A stretch of DNA of 64,000 nt from Nipponacmea schrenckii (GCA_030562195.1 JAUJPP010000007.1:21201769-21265768), one strand, 5' to 3'; shown: positions 35,240-47,899, counted from the stretch's first letter. The notes: generated from the sequence alone by a model not told the origin. Translations and numbers: made by a program.

Positions 35240-38200
35240 TCATAGTCCAACATGTGATAATATGTAAGATATAACATCTTTATTGTTTAATATTGCCATG
35301 TGTTCAGCTTTATCAAATATCTTATGATATATTTTTTGTTTTTGTTTATTGTTCCATGATAAGCATGCTAATAAACTTCTAATATTCACTGTTCCATCAC
35401 CATCATCATCTACTTGAAATGGTTGAGAATCAGGCCAAATTGTTTTTTTATTGTCCCACTTAAAAGCACCGGGAGTAGGCAGTCCATGACCATGTAAACA
35501 ATGCACCTCAACACCAGGTGGTTTCAAATCCATGATTAAATTTTCAGTATCTTTTCTCATTTCATAACCATCTAAAAAGTTGATATCAGTAAAAAATTGT
35601 TTATAATCATTCACTGTATAAGTTCTATTCGGCTGATAAACAAGGATTTCATCTTTATTCCAAAATTTTGGAGAAGGCAAAAGCCAGGCTGTACTTGGCA
35701 TTGACCTCTGTTCCTTTCTAACCTTGATAGGTGATACAAAAGGAACTCCTAAACTGTCACCTGAAATTAAAAGAAACAATCTGAAGAAAGACTTGAATAC
35801 AAATTATCACAGGAAAAGCTACTACTAATCAGGTTTCTATAGATCCAATAAACATCAATATAATGATATTCTTTTAAAAAGAATATCATTATATTGATGT
35901 TTATTGGATTTCAGGGGACAAAACTCTTGCTTGAAGAAGATAGCTTGCCAGGCAAGGTAACATACGCCCACTGGCAGCATTGAATTTGAAAAATAAATTG
36001 AGCAATGACTCAACATTCACTAAATGGATATTGAAGTCATGGGCAAAAACTCAAAAACTGTTCATGGAAAATCGTCAAATTAAAACTTGACCATCATCTT
36101 ATCTATTTCAATACTCATACCAAGATTCATCAAATCTATTAAAAAAAGTGTAGCTTATTTTGCACCCACAAATATTTTTGATGCAATTTTACTAAGTCAA
36201 GGGCAATAAATCAAAAACCATTCGTTAAAAAAGGCAGAAATTCAAACTTGACTAATGTCTTATCTATTCTGATGCTTACACCAAGTTCCATCAAAATCTT
36301 TTGAAAATTAAAGCTTCTAATTGAAACCACAATAGAATCTTGACGCAATTTCACGAAGTCAAGGGCAATAACTCAAAACAGTTCATTGAAAAACTGTCAA
36401 ATTCAAACTTGACTGAGGTCTAATCAATTCCAATGCTCACACCAAGTTTCATGAAAATCCTCTGAAAATTGGAGGATTTATTGCATCGAAACTAAAATTT
36501 TGACAAGATTTTACATGTCAAGAGCAATAACTCAAAAACTGTTCATCAAAAAAATTGCCAAATTCAAACTTGACTGTTGTCTAATCAATTCCAATGCTCA
36601 CACCAAGTTTCATAAAAATCCATTGAAAATTATAGCTTCTTTTGAACTCACAATAAAATTTTGACGCAATCTTACTAAGTCAAGGGCAATAACTCCAAAA
36701 CTGTTGATCGCAAAATCGTCTAAATCGAACTTGACTGCCGACTTATCAATACCAATGCTCATACCAAGTTTCATTAAAATCCATAGAAAATTGTAGCTTC
36801 TATAATGTCTACAACAAATGTGATAATTTCCATACATGCATACCAAGTTTCATTAAGATCGGATGAAAACTGTAGCCTTTATCGTGGATTCAACCCAAAT
36901 TTGACGCGTTTTTACTAAGTCAAGGCCAATAACTCAAAATCTGTTAATTCGATATTTCCAATTTCGAACTTGACTGAGATCTGATCAATATATACATGTA
37001 TACCAAGTTTCATTAAGATCGGATGAAAATTGTAGCCTCTATCGTGGATACAACCCAAATTGACGCGTGTTTACTAAGTCAAGGGCAACAACTCAAAATC
37101 CGTACAATTGATAGTTCCATAAGAACTTGACTGAGATCTGATCAATATATACATGTATACCAAGTTTCATTAAGATCGGATGAAAACTGTAGCCTCTATC
37201 ATGGATACAACCCAAATTTGACGCGTTTTTACTAAGTCAAGCGCAATAACTCAAAATCCGTTCATTCGATATTTCCATTTTCGAACTTGACTGAGATCTG
37301 ATCAATATATACATGAATACCAAGTTTCATTAAGATCGGATGAAAACTGTAGCCTCTATCGTGGATACAACCCAAATTTGACGCGTTTTTACCAAGTCAA
37401 GGGGAATAACTCAAAAACAGTTCATTAGATAATTTCCATTTTTGAACTTGACTGAGATATCATCAAAATTAACATGTATACCAAGTTTCATTAAGGTCAG
37501 ATAAAAACTGTAGCCTCTATTGTGGATACAACCCTAATTTGACGCGTTTTTACTAAGTCAAGTGCAATAACTCAATAACCGTACATGCGATAATTTCCAT
37601 TTTCGAACTAGACCGAGATATCATCAATATATACATCTATAACAAGTTTCATTAAGATCAGATAAAAACTGTAGCCTCTATCGTGGATACAACAAATGTG
37701 GATGGACGGACGGACGGACAGGGGCGACGGCAATATACGTCCACATTTCCATGTGGGCATATAAAAAGGGTTTTTAGACCAAATGAAAAAAATAAAACAT
37801 GAATAATTAGCAGAGAGTAGTGAATATGCAAGGTTTTCCTATGAAGAGAAAGACACATACCTGACGTATATAATCGCAATGGTTTAACAGAACCTGCCCA
37901 GACACCAGCTAATGTTATAAACTTATTGATATATTTATCTTTCCATGCTTGTGGTTGGTGATTAAGAAAATACAATGTGGTTGGATTACCCATACTATGT
38001 GCTAATAACACAACTGCGCTGTTATTGTTTTTATTATATGTATCTTCTATTAATTTTTTCAAATTAGTGTAGTATTCACCAAATTCATCTACAAACAAAA
38101 AGATGAAGAGAAATATGAGTCAAAAGACAAAATACATATATCTGAACTTGGGTCTGAAGCTATGCAGTATGCATTAAGAGAATTTTGAAATGTTTTTTTT

Positions 38201-41200
38201 TCCATAGAATTATTGTAAAAATACTTACTGGGAGCTTTTCTAAAATCATATGGTGCACCCCGAACTGATTTGCCTCTTACATATCCCTTGCTTACTAGAC
38301 TGTCAACAATAGGAGCAAAATATGAGGCTGAAAAAAATATGAATGTGTATTGGACCTTATTCTTACCAATGTAAAATGAAAAATTTATCATCATTAATAC
38401 ATCAATAAAAAATAAACAACATATTATAACGTTTTCAAATCAAACAGCAACAGAATAAAACTAACATAACAACAATTGATCTACTACTATATGATTATCT
38501 TAAAAAAAGAAAAAGAACTATTGAAATAGTATCCAAAATACAGGCACATGTCCTACAAAACCAGGATCTTACTTAATGCAAAGTTTGATGCACCAAAAAA
38601 AAGCTAAACAAAAAAAATTTTCAATTGGGCTATGACCATTTGCATGTTTTGAATTATAACTTTTAGGAATAAATATCATTGTTCAATTACAAAATATGTA
38701 CACAGTTTTATATTGTTGAAGAATACAGGAGCTAAAAAATTCTCAGTTAATAAAGGTCTTTCAAATAAAGGCATATCTACACCGACAGGCCTTTATGATC
38801 TTCTTAAGATAGCTTGCCAGGCAAGGTAATATACGCCCACTGGCAGCATTGGTTTCGAATATAAAATTTTCAGTAAGGTAACAATTGGTGGACTGAAATA
38901 TTCAACCTTCCGCTATATTTTTATTTTTCTAGGGTCTCTAGTTTCATTAAAAAATGTCAGGAATAGTACCTAATAACAACTCATTAAATATTTTTCGGTA
39001 TTTTTATGTTTTGCTATAGGGTTCACCCTTAATAATATTTTGATACTTTTAATAGGGATCTGGGTGATCTTGGGTGATATCAAACAATTTCAGCGAAAAA
39101 ATGAACTTGTGTTCACAAGCCAAAAGTTTAAAGCGTTTTCAAAAACGAGGGCAATAACTGACACTAAATATTTTTCGGTTTATCTGATTTTCAATAGGGT
39201 TCATCCTTGGGAGAAAACAAATACTAAAGCCAAGTTTCATAAAAATCCATTCAAAATTGTTCTTTCTAGAGTGTTTTCAAACTAAAATTGAATGTGTTCT
39301 AAGTATTTTTCAATTTTGCTGATTTTCAATATGATTCATCCTTGAGTGAAAACACACTCTCACACCAAGCTTTTTCAAAATCGGTCAAGAATTGTGCCAT
39401 GTAGAGTGTTTACGAGACAAAAATCTAACACGTTTAAAAGAACAAGGGCAAAAATTCATATTAGATACATTTTGATATTTTTAATTTTCAATAGGGCTCA
39501 TCCCTGGGTGATATCAAACAATTTCAGTCAGTTTTTTCAACATTGGTCATGAATTGTGTCTTCTAGAGTGTTTATAAGCCCAATAGTTAAACGGTTTTCA
39601 AATACAAGGGCAATTACTGACACTAAATATATTTCGATTTATTTGATTTTCAAAAGGGTTCATCCTTGGGTAAAAACGAATACTCAAGCCAAGTTTATCA
39701 AGATCCATTAAGAATTGTTCTTTCTAGAGTGCATACAAGCTAAAATTGAATGCGTTTTCAAACACAAGGGCAATAACTGATACTAAATATTTTTCCATTT
39801 AACTGAATTTCAATAGGGTTCATCCTTAGGTGACTTGTAGAGTGTTTATAAGGCAAAAATCCCACACATTTTATAGAACAAGGGCAATAATTCGTATAAA
39901 ATATACTTCAATATGTGCTACTTTTAGACAGGTTCATCCTTTGGTGATATTAAACAATTTCAGCAAGGTTCGTCAAAATCAGTCAATAACTGTGCTTTGT
40001 AGAGTGTTAACAAGCAAAAAACAAGGGCAATAACTGATATCAAATTTTTTCGATTAGACTGGTTTTCAATAGGCTTCATCCTTGGGTGATAACATACTCA
40101 GGCCAATTTTCATTAAAATCCATTAAAATTGTTCTCTCAAGAGTGTTTACAAGCTAAAATTGAATAAGGGCAATAACTGATATCAAATTTTTTCGATTTG
40201 ACTGGTTTTCAATAGGCTTCATCCTTGGGTTATAACATACTCAGGCCAATTTTCATTAAAATCCATTAAAATTGTTCTCTCAAGAGTGTTTACAAGCTAA
40301 AATTGAACGCGTTTTCAAGAACAAGGGCAATAACTCATACTAAATTTTTTCCGATTTCGCTGATTTTCAATAGGGTTCATCCTTGTGTGAGCATAAACAC
40401 TCATATCAAGATTCATCTAAATCCGTCAAGAATTACACCTTGTATAGTGTTTACAAGCAATTGTGGACGGACGGACAGACCGACGGATGGATGTGGGTGA
40501 CGACAATATACGCCCCCCATTTCATGTGGGCGTATAAAAATTATCATGTCCTATTAAAGTTTATATTGAAAAACAAAGTTACAATGAGTGAATAAGATAG
40601 TAATAGAGAAGTTTGATGCTTCTACCACATTAAACATCAGAATTTCATTAAAATCTTAATGACAAAAACAGTGTTCTCTAAATAAAGATAAAGGCCGTAG
40701 AAACGAGGATTTAATACATTTAATAATGCAGAAATAAGATGTGCATTTAAGATGAAAACAATAAGGATGCTTCGTGAATAATCTGCAGAAGTGATAGTTA
40801 AGTTAAAAGATTTGCCATCATTTAACTTCCAATACAGTGAAATGAACTGTTGGTTAACTGTGAAGACTTACTAGAGCTATACTTAGTGTCAGGATCAAGC
40901 CATTCCACAGAATCTGAATGACCAAAATCAGGAATCCTTGTGATAACACCTGGGGGACTACTTGTCTTATGTGTTATTCTGTTATAAACTAGCCTGTATA
41001 AGGATTATAAAGTAGATAATATAAGAGGAAGGAAAACAATATATTGAGCATATAGGTTCTGATCATTTTGAAATAATTCTCAGATTTCTGAAGTACAAAA
41101 ACTTAATCTAAACTATTCCGTTTTGTTTCAACATCAAATTATCAGATTCCTGAGTATAATTTCAATTCAGAACCAAAAGGCTCAACATCAAACTTACTGC

Positions 41201-43196
41201 GAGTAAAATGAGATAAGCTATCTGGATCTAACCATTCAACTGATATTGTGCTGCCAAAATCAGGTATCATAGTAAATACACCAGGTGAATTTGTGGTATT
41301 ACGACTTGTTGCATTATAGACCAATCTAGTATAAAAGTAAAATTAATATCAGGTCACAATGATCATAGAAAATCAATGAAATGAAGATTTATGCTTAAAT
41401 ATACTCAATTTCAGAGTTTACAAAGAGAAGCTTCTTTTTTTAAAATGCCTCTCTTTTCCGCCAAACAACCCAATCTAATATGGGAATGGATCATTAACAA
41501 GATATAACATTATCTATAACAATTAATTTCTTGGAATTGAACACTAGATGATTACATTGAAACAAGGAAGTCAAGGTTTCCTGATTAAAATAAAAAGTTT
41601 TGCTGGTGCTGGCCATTGTAATTATTACATTTATAACGGAAGCCAATTTGAGGTTGACAAGATTTTGTCGGTAAAGAAAAGATTTTTCTGAATCCAAATA
41701 GATCTCATGTTTGGGTGATCACAAACACTCACACCAAGTTAATTCAAAACCAAAAAACCAACTCTTTAATTGTCCCTGATGAATTAAAGAAAAACTGCAA
41801 TAATTCATAGTAAATTTCTTTGATTGGTTTCATTTCCAATAAGGTTCATCCTTGGGTGATGACAAACACTCACAATCCACTGAGAAACAAGCTCTCTATA
41901 GTGTCCACAAAGAAATCAAGAATAAGGGCAATAACTTATAGTGAATATATTTAGATTGGGGTTTATCATTGGGTTATAACAAAAACAACAAGTTTCTTGA
42001 AAATCCATCAAAAAACCAGCTCTCTATCATGTCCACAACTTGTTCAGGAACAAGGACAATAACTCATAAAAAATATTTATAGATTGGTACGATTTTCAAT
42101 AGGGTTCATCCTTAACTTATTTCCTCATGTTATCATACAGGAAAGAAAACTGCAATGTTACTTCCTCTTTAGCATATATAAATATAAAAACAAATCTAAT
42201 AAAATATGGGCAATAATGAATACCTGGTACAATATTCTAGAATGTACTAAATAGTATGGTTTAATGGTTACATTGAACCTGTCTCAAAAGAATGTAATTT
42301 TAAACATTTATTGCATACATGTTCAAACACTTGTGGAACAATTGAAGTTGAAGTAACAGTTTTGTCAAAGTGTAATCAAAGAAATAACCATCCCTTTTAC
42401 AACAGGAAGTCACATTAAATCAAACTATCTCACTACTTACCTCATATTATCAACAAAGCAATCAATAACATATGGGGCCAAAATTTCCAAATTCAACCAT
42501 AAACTATAATAATCAGATTTTTTAGAACATAGATAATGCACAACTGATGGTTTATCTAACTTGGCTTGTATCTGACTTCCTCCATCTCCAGGAACTAAAA
42601 TGTATACACAGAGCATGTCTTCATTTATTTTTTACAGTATTTTTTTTTATAGCAGTATCACCTAACCGTTCAAAGATCTCTTTTATCAATTACCAAATTT
42701 TCAATATGGTTTATCAATGAGTGATAATAAGGATTTCACCAAATTACATCTAGAAGAATTGTTTACAAACTAAAAATTAAAAAATCATGAGAAATTCAAA
42801 AAAAGCCAATATTTCAATATATGAACTTGCTTTATCAATAAATAGAAGGTACGTAAATAGAATAAACTTCTTTTTTTTCTATTGAAATTGCTGTCCTGTC
42901 GTCAATTAGAAATTTAAACAATAGGCTTTAGATATTATTACTATTTTTTTTATGTAACATCATAATGATCATATTAATTATTATACTATATAGGCCCAGA
43001 TCTGATTATAAGAAATCAGGTGATGGGCAGGTAACTCACTAAAAAAAAAAAATCTTTCTTCTTTCCTTTACCTAAAATTTACAATGATGAGAAAAGAAAA
43101 CCTTCAAAAAATACCTAAAATGACTGGATTAAGGGAGATGGTTGTCTGGACACAGAATAGCAATAAAAACACGGAATTCATCCTCCAGTCAATCAT
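35240..43196 (-). CDS. PLA2G15: PLA2G15-like lysosomal phospholipase A2 / acyltransferase (LCAT family)
   Basis: Exons (high to low): 43196-43115, 42594-42441, exon 3a 41325-41198 or 3b 40993-40872, 38327-38229, 38088-37861, 35760-35240. GT-AG, phases close; 403 aa with 3a, 401 with 3b (human ~412). The family cleaves acyl chains of phospholipids and transfers them to ceramide in the acidic lysosome. Seen: hydrophobic signal peptide (residues ~7-22, [13 protein letters not shown]), [17 protein letters not shown] with the oxyanion region, the Cys pair of HYLCSKK and IDCFVD, the lid-side [12 protein letters not shown], nucleophile elbow AHSMG (S186), [16 protein letters not shown] with D352, and AEH with H384. 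The triad is complete. Introns 2, 3 and 5 contain HINE-like repeats, which make the gene 8 kb long. LCAT itself is a less likely identity: PLA2G15-type residues prevail throughout. Start at 43196 gives the signal peptide. Confidence 0.93.
35843..35909. repeat. Perfect 33-bp-arm palindrome (PLA2G15 last intron)
   Basis: Arms 35843-35875 and 35877-35909 are exact complements around a single A at 35876. The left arm begins ATCCAATAAACATC and ends GATATTCTTTT. It sits 28 bp from the edge of the HINE-like repeat at 35937 and 83 bp from exon 6. An extruded cruciform, a tiny foldback insertion or an assembly fold-back artefact are all possible. Confidence 0.9.
35937..37767 (-). mobile_element. HINE/pearl-like repeat, subfamily B, complete (PLA2G15 last intron)
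   Basis: Both ends are present: AAGATAGCTTGCCAGGCAAGG ... CGCCCACTGGCAGCATT at one side and (GGAC)n, then CAATATACGTCCACATTTCC and ATGTGGGCATATAAAAA at the other. Between them lie about eleven units of ~150-165 bp. The last five (36830-37680) are more alike and contain TTTCATTAAGATCGGATG and TTTGACGCGTTTTTAC, showing recent array expansion at the microsatellite end. Confidence 0.8.
38806..40540 (-). mobile_element. HINE/pearl-like repeat, subfamily A, complete (PLA2G15 intron 3)
   Basis: Ends as in the other copies: AAGATAGCTTGCCAGGCAAGG at the left, and (GGAC)n, CAATATACGCCCCCCATTTC and GTGGGCGTATAAAAA at the right. About ten ~157-bp subfamily-A units lie between, including two almost identical units at about 40010-40150 and 40160-40290. 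Confidence 0.8.
40872..40993 (-). CDS. PLA2G15: PLA2G15 alternative exon 3b
   Basis: Second copy of exon 3, 204 bp downstream of 3a. It starts in phase 2 and ends in phase 1, exactly as 3a does, with good acceptor (TATACAG) and donor (GTAAGT). It encodes [34 protein letters not shown] and so on, about half identical to 3a. If both were joined, the A left by 3a plus the GC TAG start of 3b would read Ser-stop, so only one of the two can be used in a full-length product. The segment lies between the first Cys-bounded loop and the lid region, and could change substrate choice. Confidence 0.85.
41198..41325 (-). CDS. PLA2G15: PLA2G15 alternative exon 3a
   Basis: First copy of exon 3. It encodes [34 protein letters not shown] and so on; the GVx3xIPxFG and SVEWLDP blocks match the family consensus (RVPGFG ... 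LEFLDP in mammals). Acceptor TACTAG, donor GTAAGT, phases 2 and 1. It contains two N-x-T/S glycosylation sequons (NAT, NTT) that 3b lacks. Confidence 0.85.
41700..42125 (-). repeat. Degenerate HINE-like internal units (PLA2G15 intron 2)
   Basis: Three diverged units with TTCATCCTTGGGTGATGACAA, CACTCACACCAAG and AAGGGCAATAACT phrases, but without either terminal signature. Confidence 0.55.
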
Positions 43197-43257
43197 GACG
43201 TTGTCTTTCTGACAGTGTCCTTCTTGTACTCTGGCAAGAAATAAAACATGTGACTTA

Positions 43258-43265
43258 TCACGTGA
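43258..43265. promoter_or_regulatory. CLEAR-like TCACGTGA box upstream of PLA2G15
   Basis: TCACGTGA 62 bp upstream of the start codon, with a second E-box-like CATGTG 12 bp closer to the gene. TFEB/TFE3-type factors bind this core (CLEAR element) in many lysosomal genes of animals, and PLA2G15 is lysosomal. Seen: motif and place. Established: CLEAR biology in mammals. Inferred: use here. Confidence 0.5.
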
Positions 43266-43279
43266 TCACTATTATTAGT

Positions 43280-44129
43280 GCGTTCGAAGCTTCGAGCAAT
43301 AGACTGTATTTTCCACAGTTTCTATCTATAACTCTATGGTATTTTCCAATATTTCGTAAAACAATAGATGTAATCCAAAATTCTAATTTAAGAATATAAA
43401 TATTATTAGAAATCTATGGTTTTAAGGTTACGTTGCGAATGAGTCCTATGATTTATCACAATAACATGTTTGGCTTTATCTAGGTTATCGAACAAAACTT
43501 TCTGTTGTTAGTCCGAAACTTCCTCTTCCTCAAAATGCTACTGCTCGGACTAATCGGGGAAATATTCCAAAGCCATTCAAATGGCTCTAATATGACATGC
43601 GAGGTAGAAAATGCATTTTTTAATTTGTACGTTTCGGGCATGTAATTCAAATGCACAGTAGGCCTATCAAAATTATATTATCGAAAACTTGCCTTCCAGA
43701 AATTATTTCTATAATATGCTGTTTATATCAATTCACACTCAAGAGTACAGTCGAATAATACTTCTTTATGTAACTTTAACTATCTCAGTATCTGTCCTAC
43801 ATCTAATTCTTCTTATAAATCTCAGTGTAAGGTATACTTAGATTATAGTTACACCTTTTTACTAATTGCTCTAAACTATCAATACACTATCTGAGGTTCT
43901 ATGATCTAGGGGAGACTACATCTTTCGAGTTTAAGAAACAACAGTTTTTATGGATATAGACTTCTATTTATTATTGAACACAACGTTTCATTACACATAC
44001 AGGTAACGTTATCAAGTGATTATTAGCCAAACAATTCAGACCATATATATATCATGTAACAACTTAACAACTCAAAAGATACAAAATAAACAAACAATAT
44101 ACCGGTTAATTATATAACAACTCAAAATT
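43280..44129. other. Intergenic region upstream of PLA2G15
   Basis: AT-rich. The short plus-strand frame from 43533 (LLLGLIGEIFQSHS...) resembles a signal peptide but has no supported continuation. No gene called. Confidence 0.35.
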
Positions 44130-46400
44130 TACTTATAAGTAATCTTATAAAATCAACGACTGTGAAAAGAACAGTGGCAACATGGAAAGACAGGAGGCAG
44201 CCAGGAGAAAGACTGGTAACCGGGGCATTAGGCTCGGCAAGTCGAAGTGCATCTCTTGTGAATGGGAACTCATTTTACACGCTTTGGAATAGTCTTTACT
44301 AAGACACCCTTGTGCCATGGGCTGAGCAAGGGAGGATGAACAGCCTATTGAACCGACAAGGAAAACGAATCAGAACAATGGACGTAAATTTGTTTTTTGG
44401 TAAAGTCTGTAAGAAACTCTAGAGGTTTGGAGATCCATTAAAGTGGAATGAAATGTGTGGAACCCTATTCTGGCTAATCAACGCATAGAGAGATCTGGTC
44501 AGACGGTGGAGGAGACCATCCAAACCAAAGTTACTATTACCCAGGGTGGATATAAGCAGGAGGAACATCCTACAGAGGAAGAACAACTAAACGAGGCAGA
44601 AGTGATTGAGAGGATAGAACCAACAGTCCATAGAGAAGAAAATGAGCCACGAAAGGAGAAGATCAAATAGCCAACGAATGCAGACAAAGCAGTTTGGAAA
44701 ACATTTGAAGATGCTTTGCATAACATCTATGGGCAATATTAGATTCAAGTGTAGACAACGGAAGTGACGTCCATTATTGACAGCGTAGGAAAGAACAGAT
44801 TTAGATTGATACCACAAGGGAACCAACCAATACAAGGTCATAGTTACCGTAGACAGAAGAAGTTCGAATAGGAACACTTGAGAAGGTTAAAGAAGAGATA
44901 CAAAGTCGCCAATCAGGATGTAAATGTTCCATTATAGAAGTTAAGAAAGGAAATTAGGGAGAAACGTTAGTCCAGAAAGGAGGCATGCCTGAAGTATCTT
45001 GTTGGATTGAACATACCAGCGTTATAAAACAAATTTTAGGGAAAAAAAGGAGAAGAAAAGTAACTTAGCAGTGTTTTGGCTAGATCTCGCTAATACTTAT
45101 GGATCCATACCACACAAACTAGTACACGTGACATTGAAGAGGTATCATGTTCCATCTACTATCAGAACTATGACAAGAATGAAATGAGGTTTATAGCTGG
45201 AAACTTCACCACAGCTTGGTAGAGACTAGAAGTTGGAATACTAACAGGGTGTACAATATCGGTAGTCTTGTTTGTAGCATCGATGATCATAATTGTGAAA
45301 TCGGTAGAAATACAAGTAGAGGACTATTATTGTCATCAGGGGTCAGGCAACTACCAGTGACAGCAAAAACAGTCATAGAGGGAAGATGGACTTAAGAGGA
45401 ATTAGAAATAATGATTAAGTGGGCCAGAATGAGATTCAAACTATGCAATTTGTGGATTGTCTGACGAAAATAGACAAAAGTGGACTCCCAGGTAATTACT
45501 AGTTAACGAGTTTCCATTTAACAAAGTAGGGAGAGAAAGATCAGTGCATGCCCCAGAAAATGGTTGTGCCTGCCAAGAAATTGCAGCAGCATTGGATTGT
45601 AGGCCTACAGCACGGGAACAAAGCTGCAATTACCAATGAGGGCTTTGACAAATTTACAAAGAAACGACTGGTTATGACGTTGAGAGGCAGCAAAGATGCT
45701 AAAGTGAGAGGAGCCAAAGTAAAAATCGGGACTAGAGGAAAATAGAAAGCAGAGGAAGCGGTTAAGGAGACCAGACACAGTACCATCATTTGTGTAACAG
45801 CAGTTGGAAGACAAGTATTTTGTATGACAACAAAACCAAGGTGGTTTACAGAAACTGAGAAGGGACCTATGGAACTGGTGCAACAAAGACAAACCAGTAT
45901 CTCTGCAGCATGAGTTGTCAGCATGTCCAGTCGCACTGAGAGATGGAAGATATACATTGAGGCATTACAGAGTATTGGAAACAATAGCAGCAAACTTTGG
46001 TACCACCAGGACGAAGAAGAGAAGGATGCAAAAGAACATCACTTTTGTAAACTTTGTGAGGGTGGGAGAAAACAAAGACAAAGGTTTTGGGTTACTCTGA
46101 ACAGCATCAGACTGGCAGATAACAGCAGACATACATCAAGGTATGAGATTTCAGGAGAAATAGCAGCATATCGCTTAGACCAGATAAAGTGATTTGGTCA
46201 CAAGGAATCAGACAGGCATCTTAATGGTGTTTGACAAAAGAAGTAAGGACTTTGCAGGGCAGTCGGCGTGGTGGGCACTTAGAATCTTGGGAAAGGAATT
46301 AACTGATTACAGAATAAGTGGAGCGAGGTTGTTGTGAAAAAGCGCCGAAACAGCCAAAGAAGGCGGACTCTACCTGATGGTGGAATCGGAATAGCATTCC
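44130..46400 (+). pseudogene. Decayed non-LTR retrotransposon (RT relic)
   Basis: Fragments in shifting frames, in the expected order. A pre-RT Lys/Arg-rich region at about 44700-45000 (VWKTFEDALHNIYGQY; KKRYKVANQDVNV), then an RT palm with FWLDLANTYGSIPHKLVH (about 45070-45125), AGNFTTAW, VGILTGCTISVVLF (about 45230-45275) and SSGVRQLPVTA (about 45335-45365), then EELEIMIKWARMRFK. The Y/F-x-D-D motif is lost in a deletion after SGVRQLPVTA. A post-RT domain follows (45755-46190). This wording (WLDLANAYGSIPH, SGVRQPPVTAFMDDL) is known to me from a LINE family common in fish and invertebrates, but I cannot name the clade with confidence. Confidence 0.65.
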
Positions 46401-47427
46401 TTTGATGTTTACAAGGTAAAGAAAATTTTTACAGAATCTGAATAATATAGCGAGTGATTATATGTTATATGGCGAAACCGGAGAAACACCTATTATAGAA
46501 ATAAACGAAAAAAGTGTGATTACTTTTTGAATGCGAATCCCAGGCTCCTAATCATATGTTTGTGCACGATTCCAAAAACCTTCTTTAAATACAAGTTAAA
46601 TTGTAAGTCGACTATAATTATGAATTGTATTACATTGTCTAAGGGTGCGTATTTTATTCGGATATAAACAGTATATACACAATGCATAATTTCACCTGTT
46701 CAAAAACCGTTTGCTACCATCAGGAAATATTTACTTAGATTGGGTTCTTTGGAAATATCTATGTATTTGACTCTTAAATAACATTAGATTTTTTATACAT
46801 GTATAGGCTACATTTTGTTTTACATTAACAATTGTAACTAAACCCGTTTTATCAGGCACCCAACTAACAACTAATATTAATAAGAATAAGGCATTGTCAA
46901 GGACAACAACTTCTCAGCTACTTTCCTATGTGCTTCATTCCACTTTGAGAGAACTTGCATTTAAAGAAGATACTATTTTAAAAAGGGTTTCCAAAATATG
47001 CCGGCAAGGTATTGAAGGTTTAATCCGGTAGTAAAACTTTCACCATTTATTAACAGTAATATTTGGTGTTAAAGTTGGTTTCCCTTATTTTCATATATAT
47101 ACATACATATACCATAATTGGACCGGTATTACTTATATCAATAGAAAGTAGAGGTGTTCTAATGACTGGGAAAAATAAATTTTCATTTTAAATCACCATA
47201 TCTCTATTTGAATTTGTTTTGATTCTTATGACGTCATTTGGTCACGTGATAAAAAATGGAATCTAAATTTAGCGTTTCAAAGCAGATTAGAGTCAAATGA
47301 ATTACCCAAGCATTTTTACTTCCACATCAGGTCTTTTGAACTTGAGAATACAATGGACTATTCATTAGAAACCCCAATTAATCAATTAGTAAGCTTATTC
47401 GGCTACAATTAATGAGGGAACCCATCT
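46400..47427. other. Non-coding stretch
   Basis: No coding exon seen. Contains a CRE-like TGACGTCA at 47229-47236 and a TCACGTGA at 47242-47249, side by side, which could be a promoter or enhancer remnant; no gene start is recognised near them. Confidence 0.35.
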
Positions 47428-47431
47428 TTAA

Positions 47432-47738
47432 AGGGGCCCAGGCTTGATTTTTAGGGGTCGTTTTGGGCCTTTGTTACAGTACTCAGAAATATTCAAGCTC
47501 TGAGAAAATCGCAAAATACCTTGAAATATGCCTCAAACAAAAAATTTCACTTTTCATTTTTTTTCCGCGCTGTACGCGGCTGGTCTCCAGTCAGACTGAA
47601 AATTGTGGATACACATGGATTTGAAGGCTCAAATTTCAAAGGTAAGCTCTGTAGACTATTTCTGATTAGCTAACCAAAAGATTTCATGTGTTTGAGGCTG
47701 TCGGATGATTGTCCGAAACAAATAAAGCCTGGGCCCCT
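47432..47738. mobile_element. 307-bp MITE flanked by TTAA
   Basis: Inverted ends AGGGGCCCAGGCTT (47432-47445) and AAGCCTGGGCCCCT (47725-47738), 14/14 complementary. Each side abuts TTAA (47428-47431 and 47739-47742), the target duplication of piggyBac-type elements. The inside is not coding. Confidence 0.75.
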
Positions 47739-47899
47739 TTAAATGTAGACAGTGTAATTAATTTTTCAATGTAATAGAAGTTTGTACAAAAAGAAAACTA
47801 TGAACAATAATTTGATTTATACATATTGTAATATTATATACTTGCACTATGTAACTATGGCTTTTCGCCAAATTATTGAATAAATTTTATTATTATTTA

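Noticed and set aside
43533..43660. Signal-peptide-like start MLLLGLIGEIFQ on the plus strand upstream of PLA2G15
   Set aside because: Short, no continuing exon recognised; hydrophobic short frames arise easily in AT-rich sequence.
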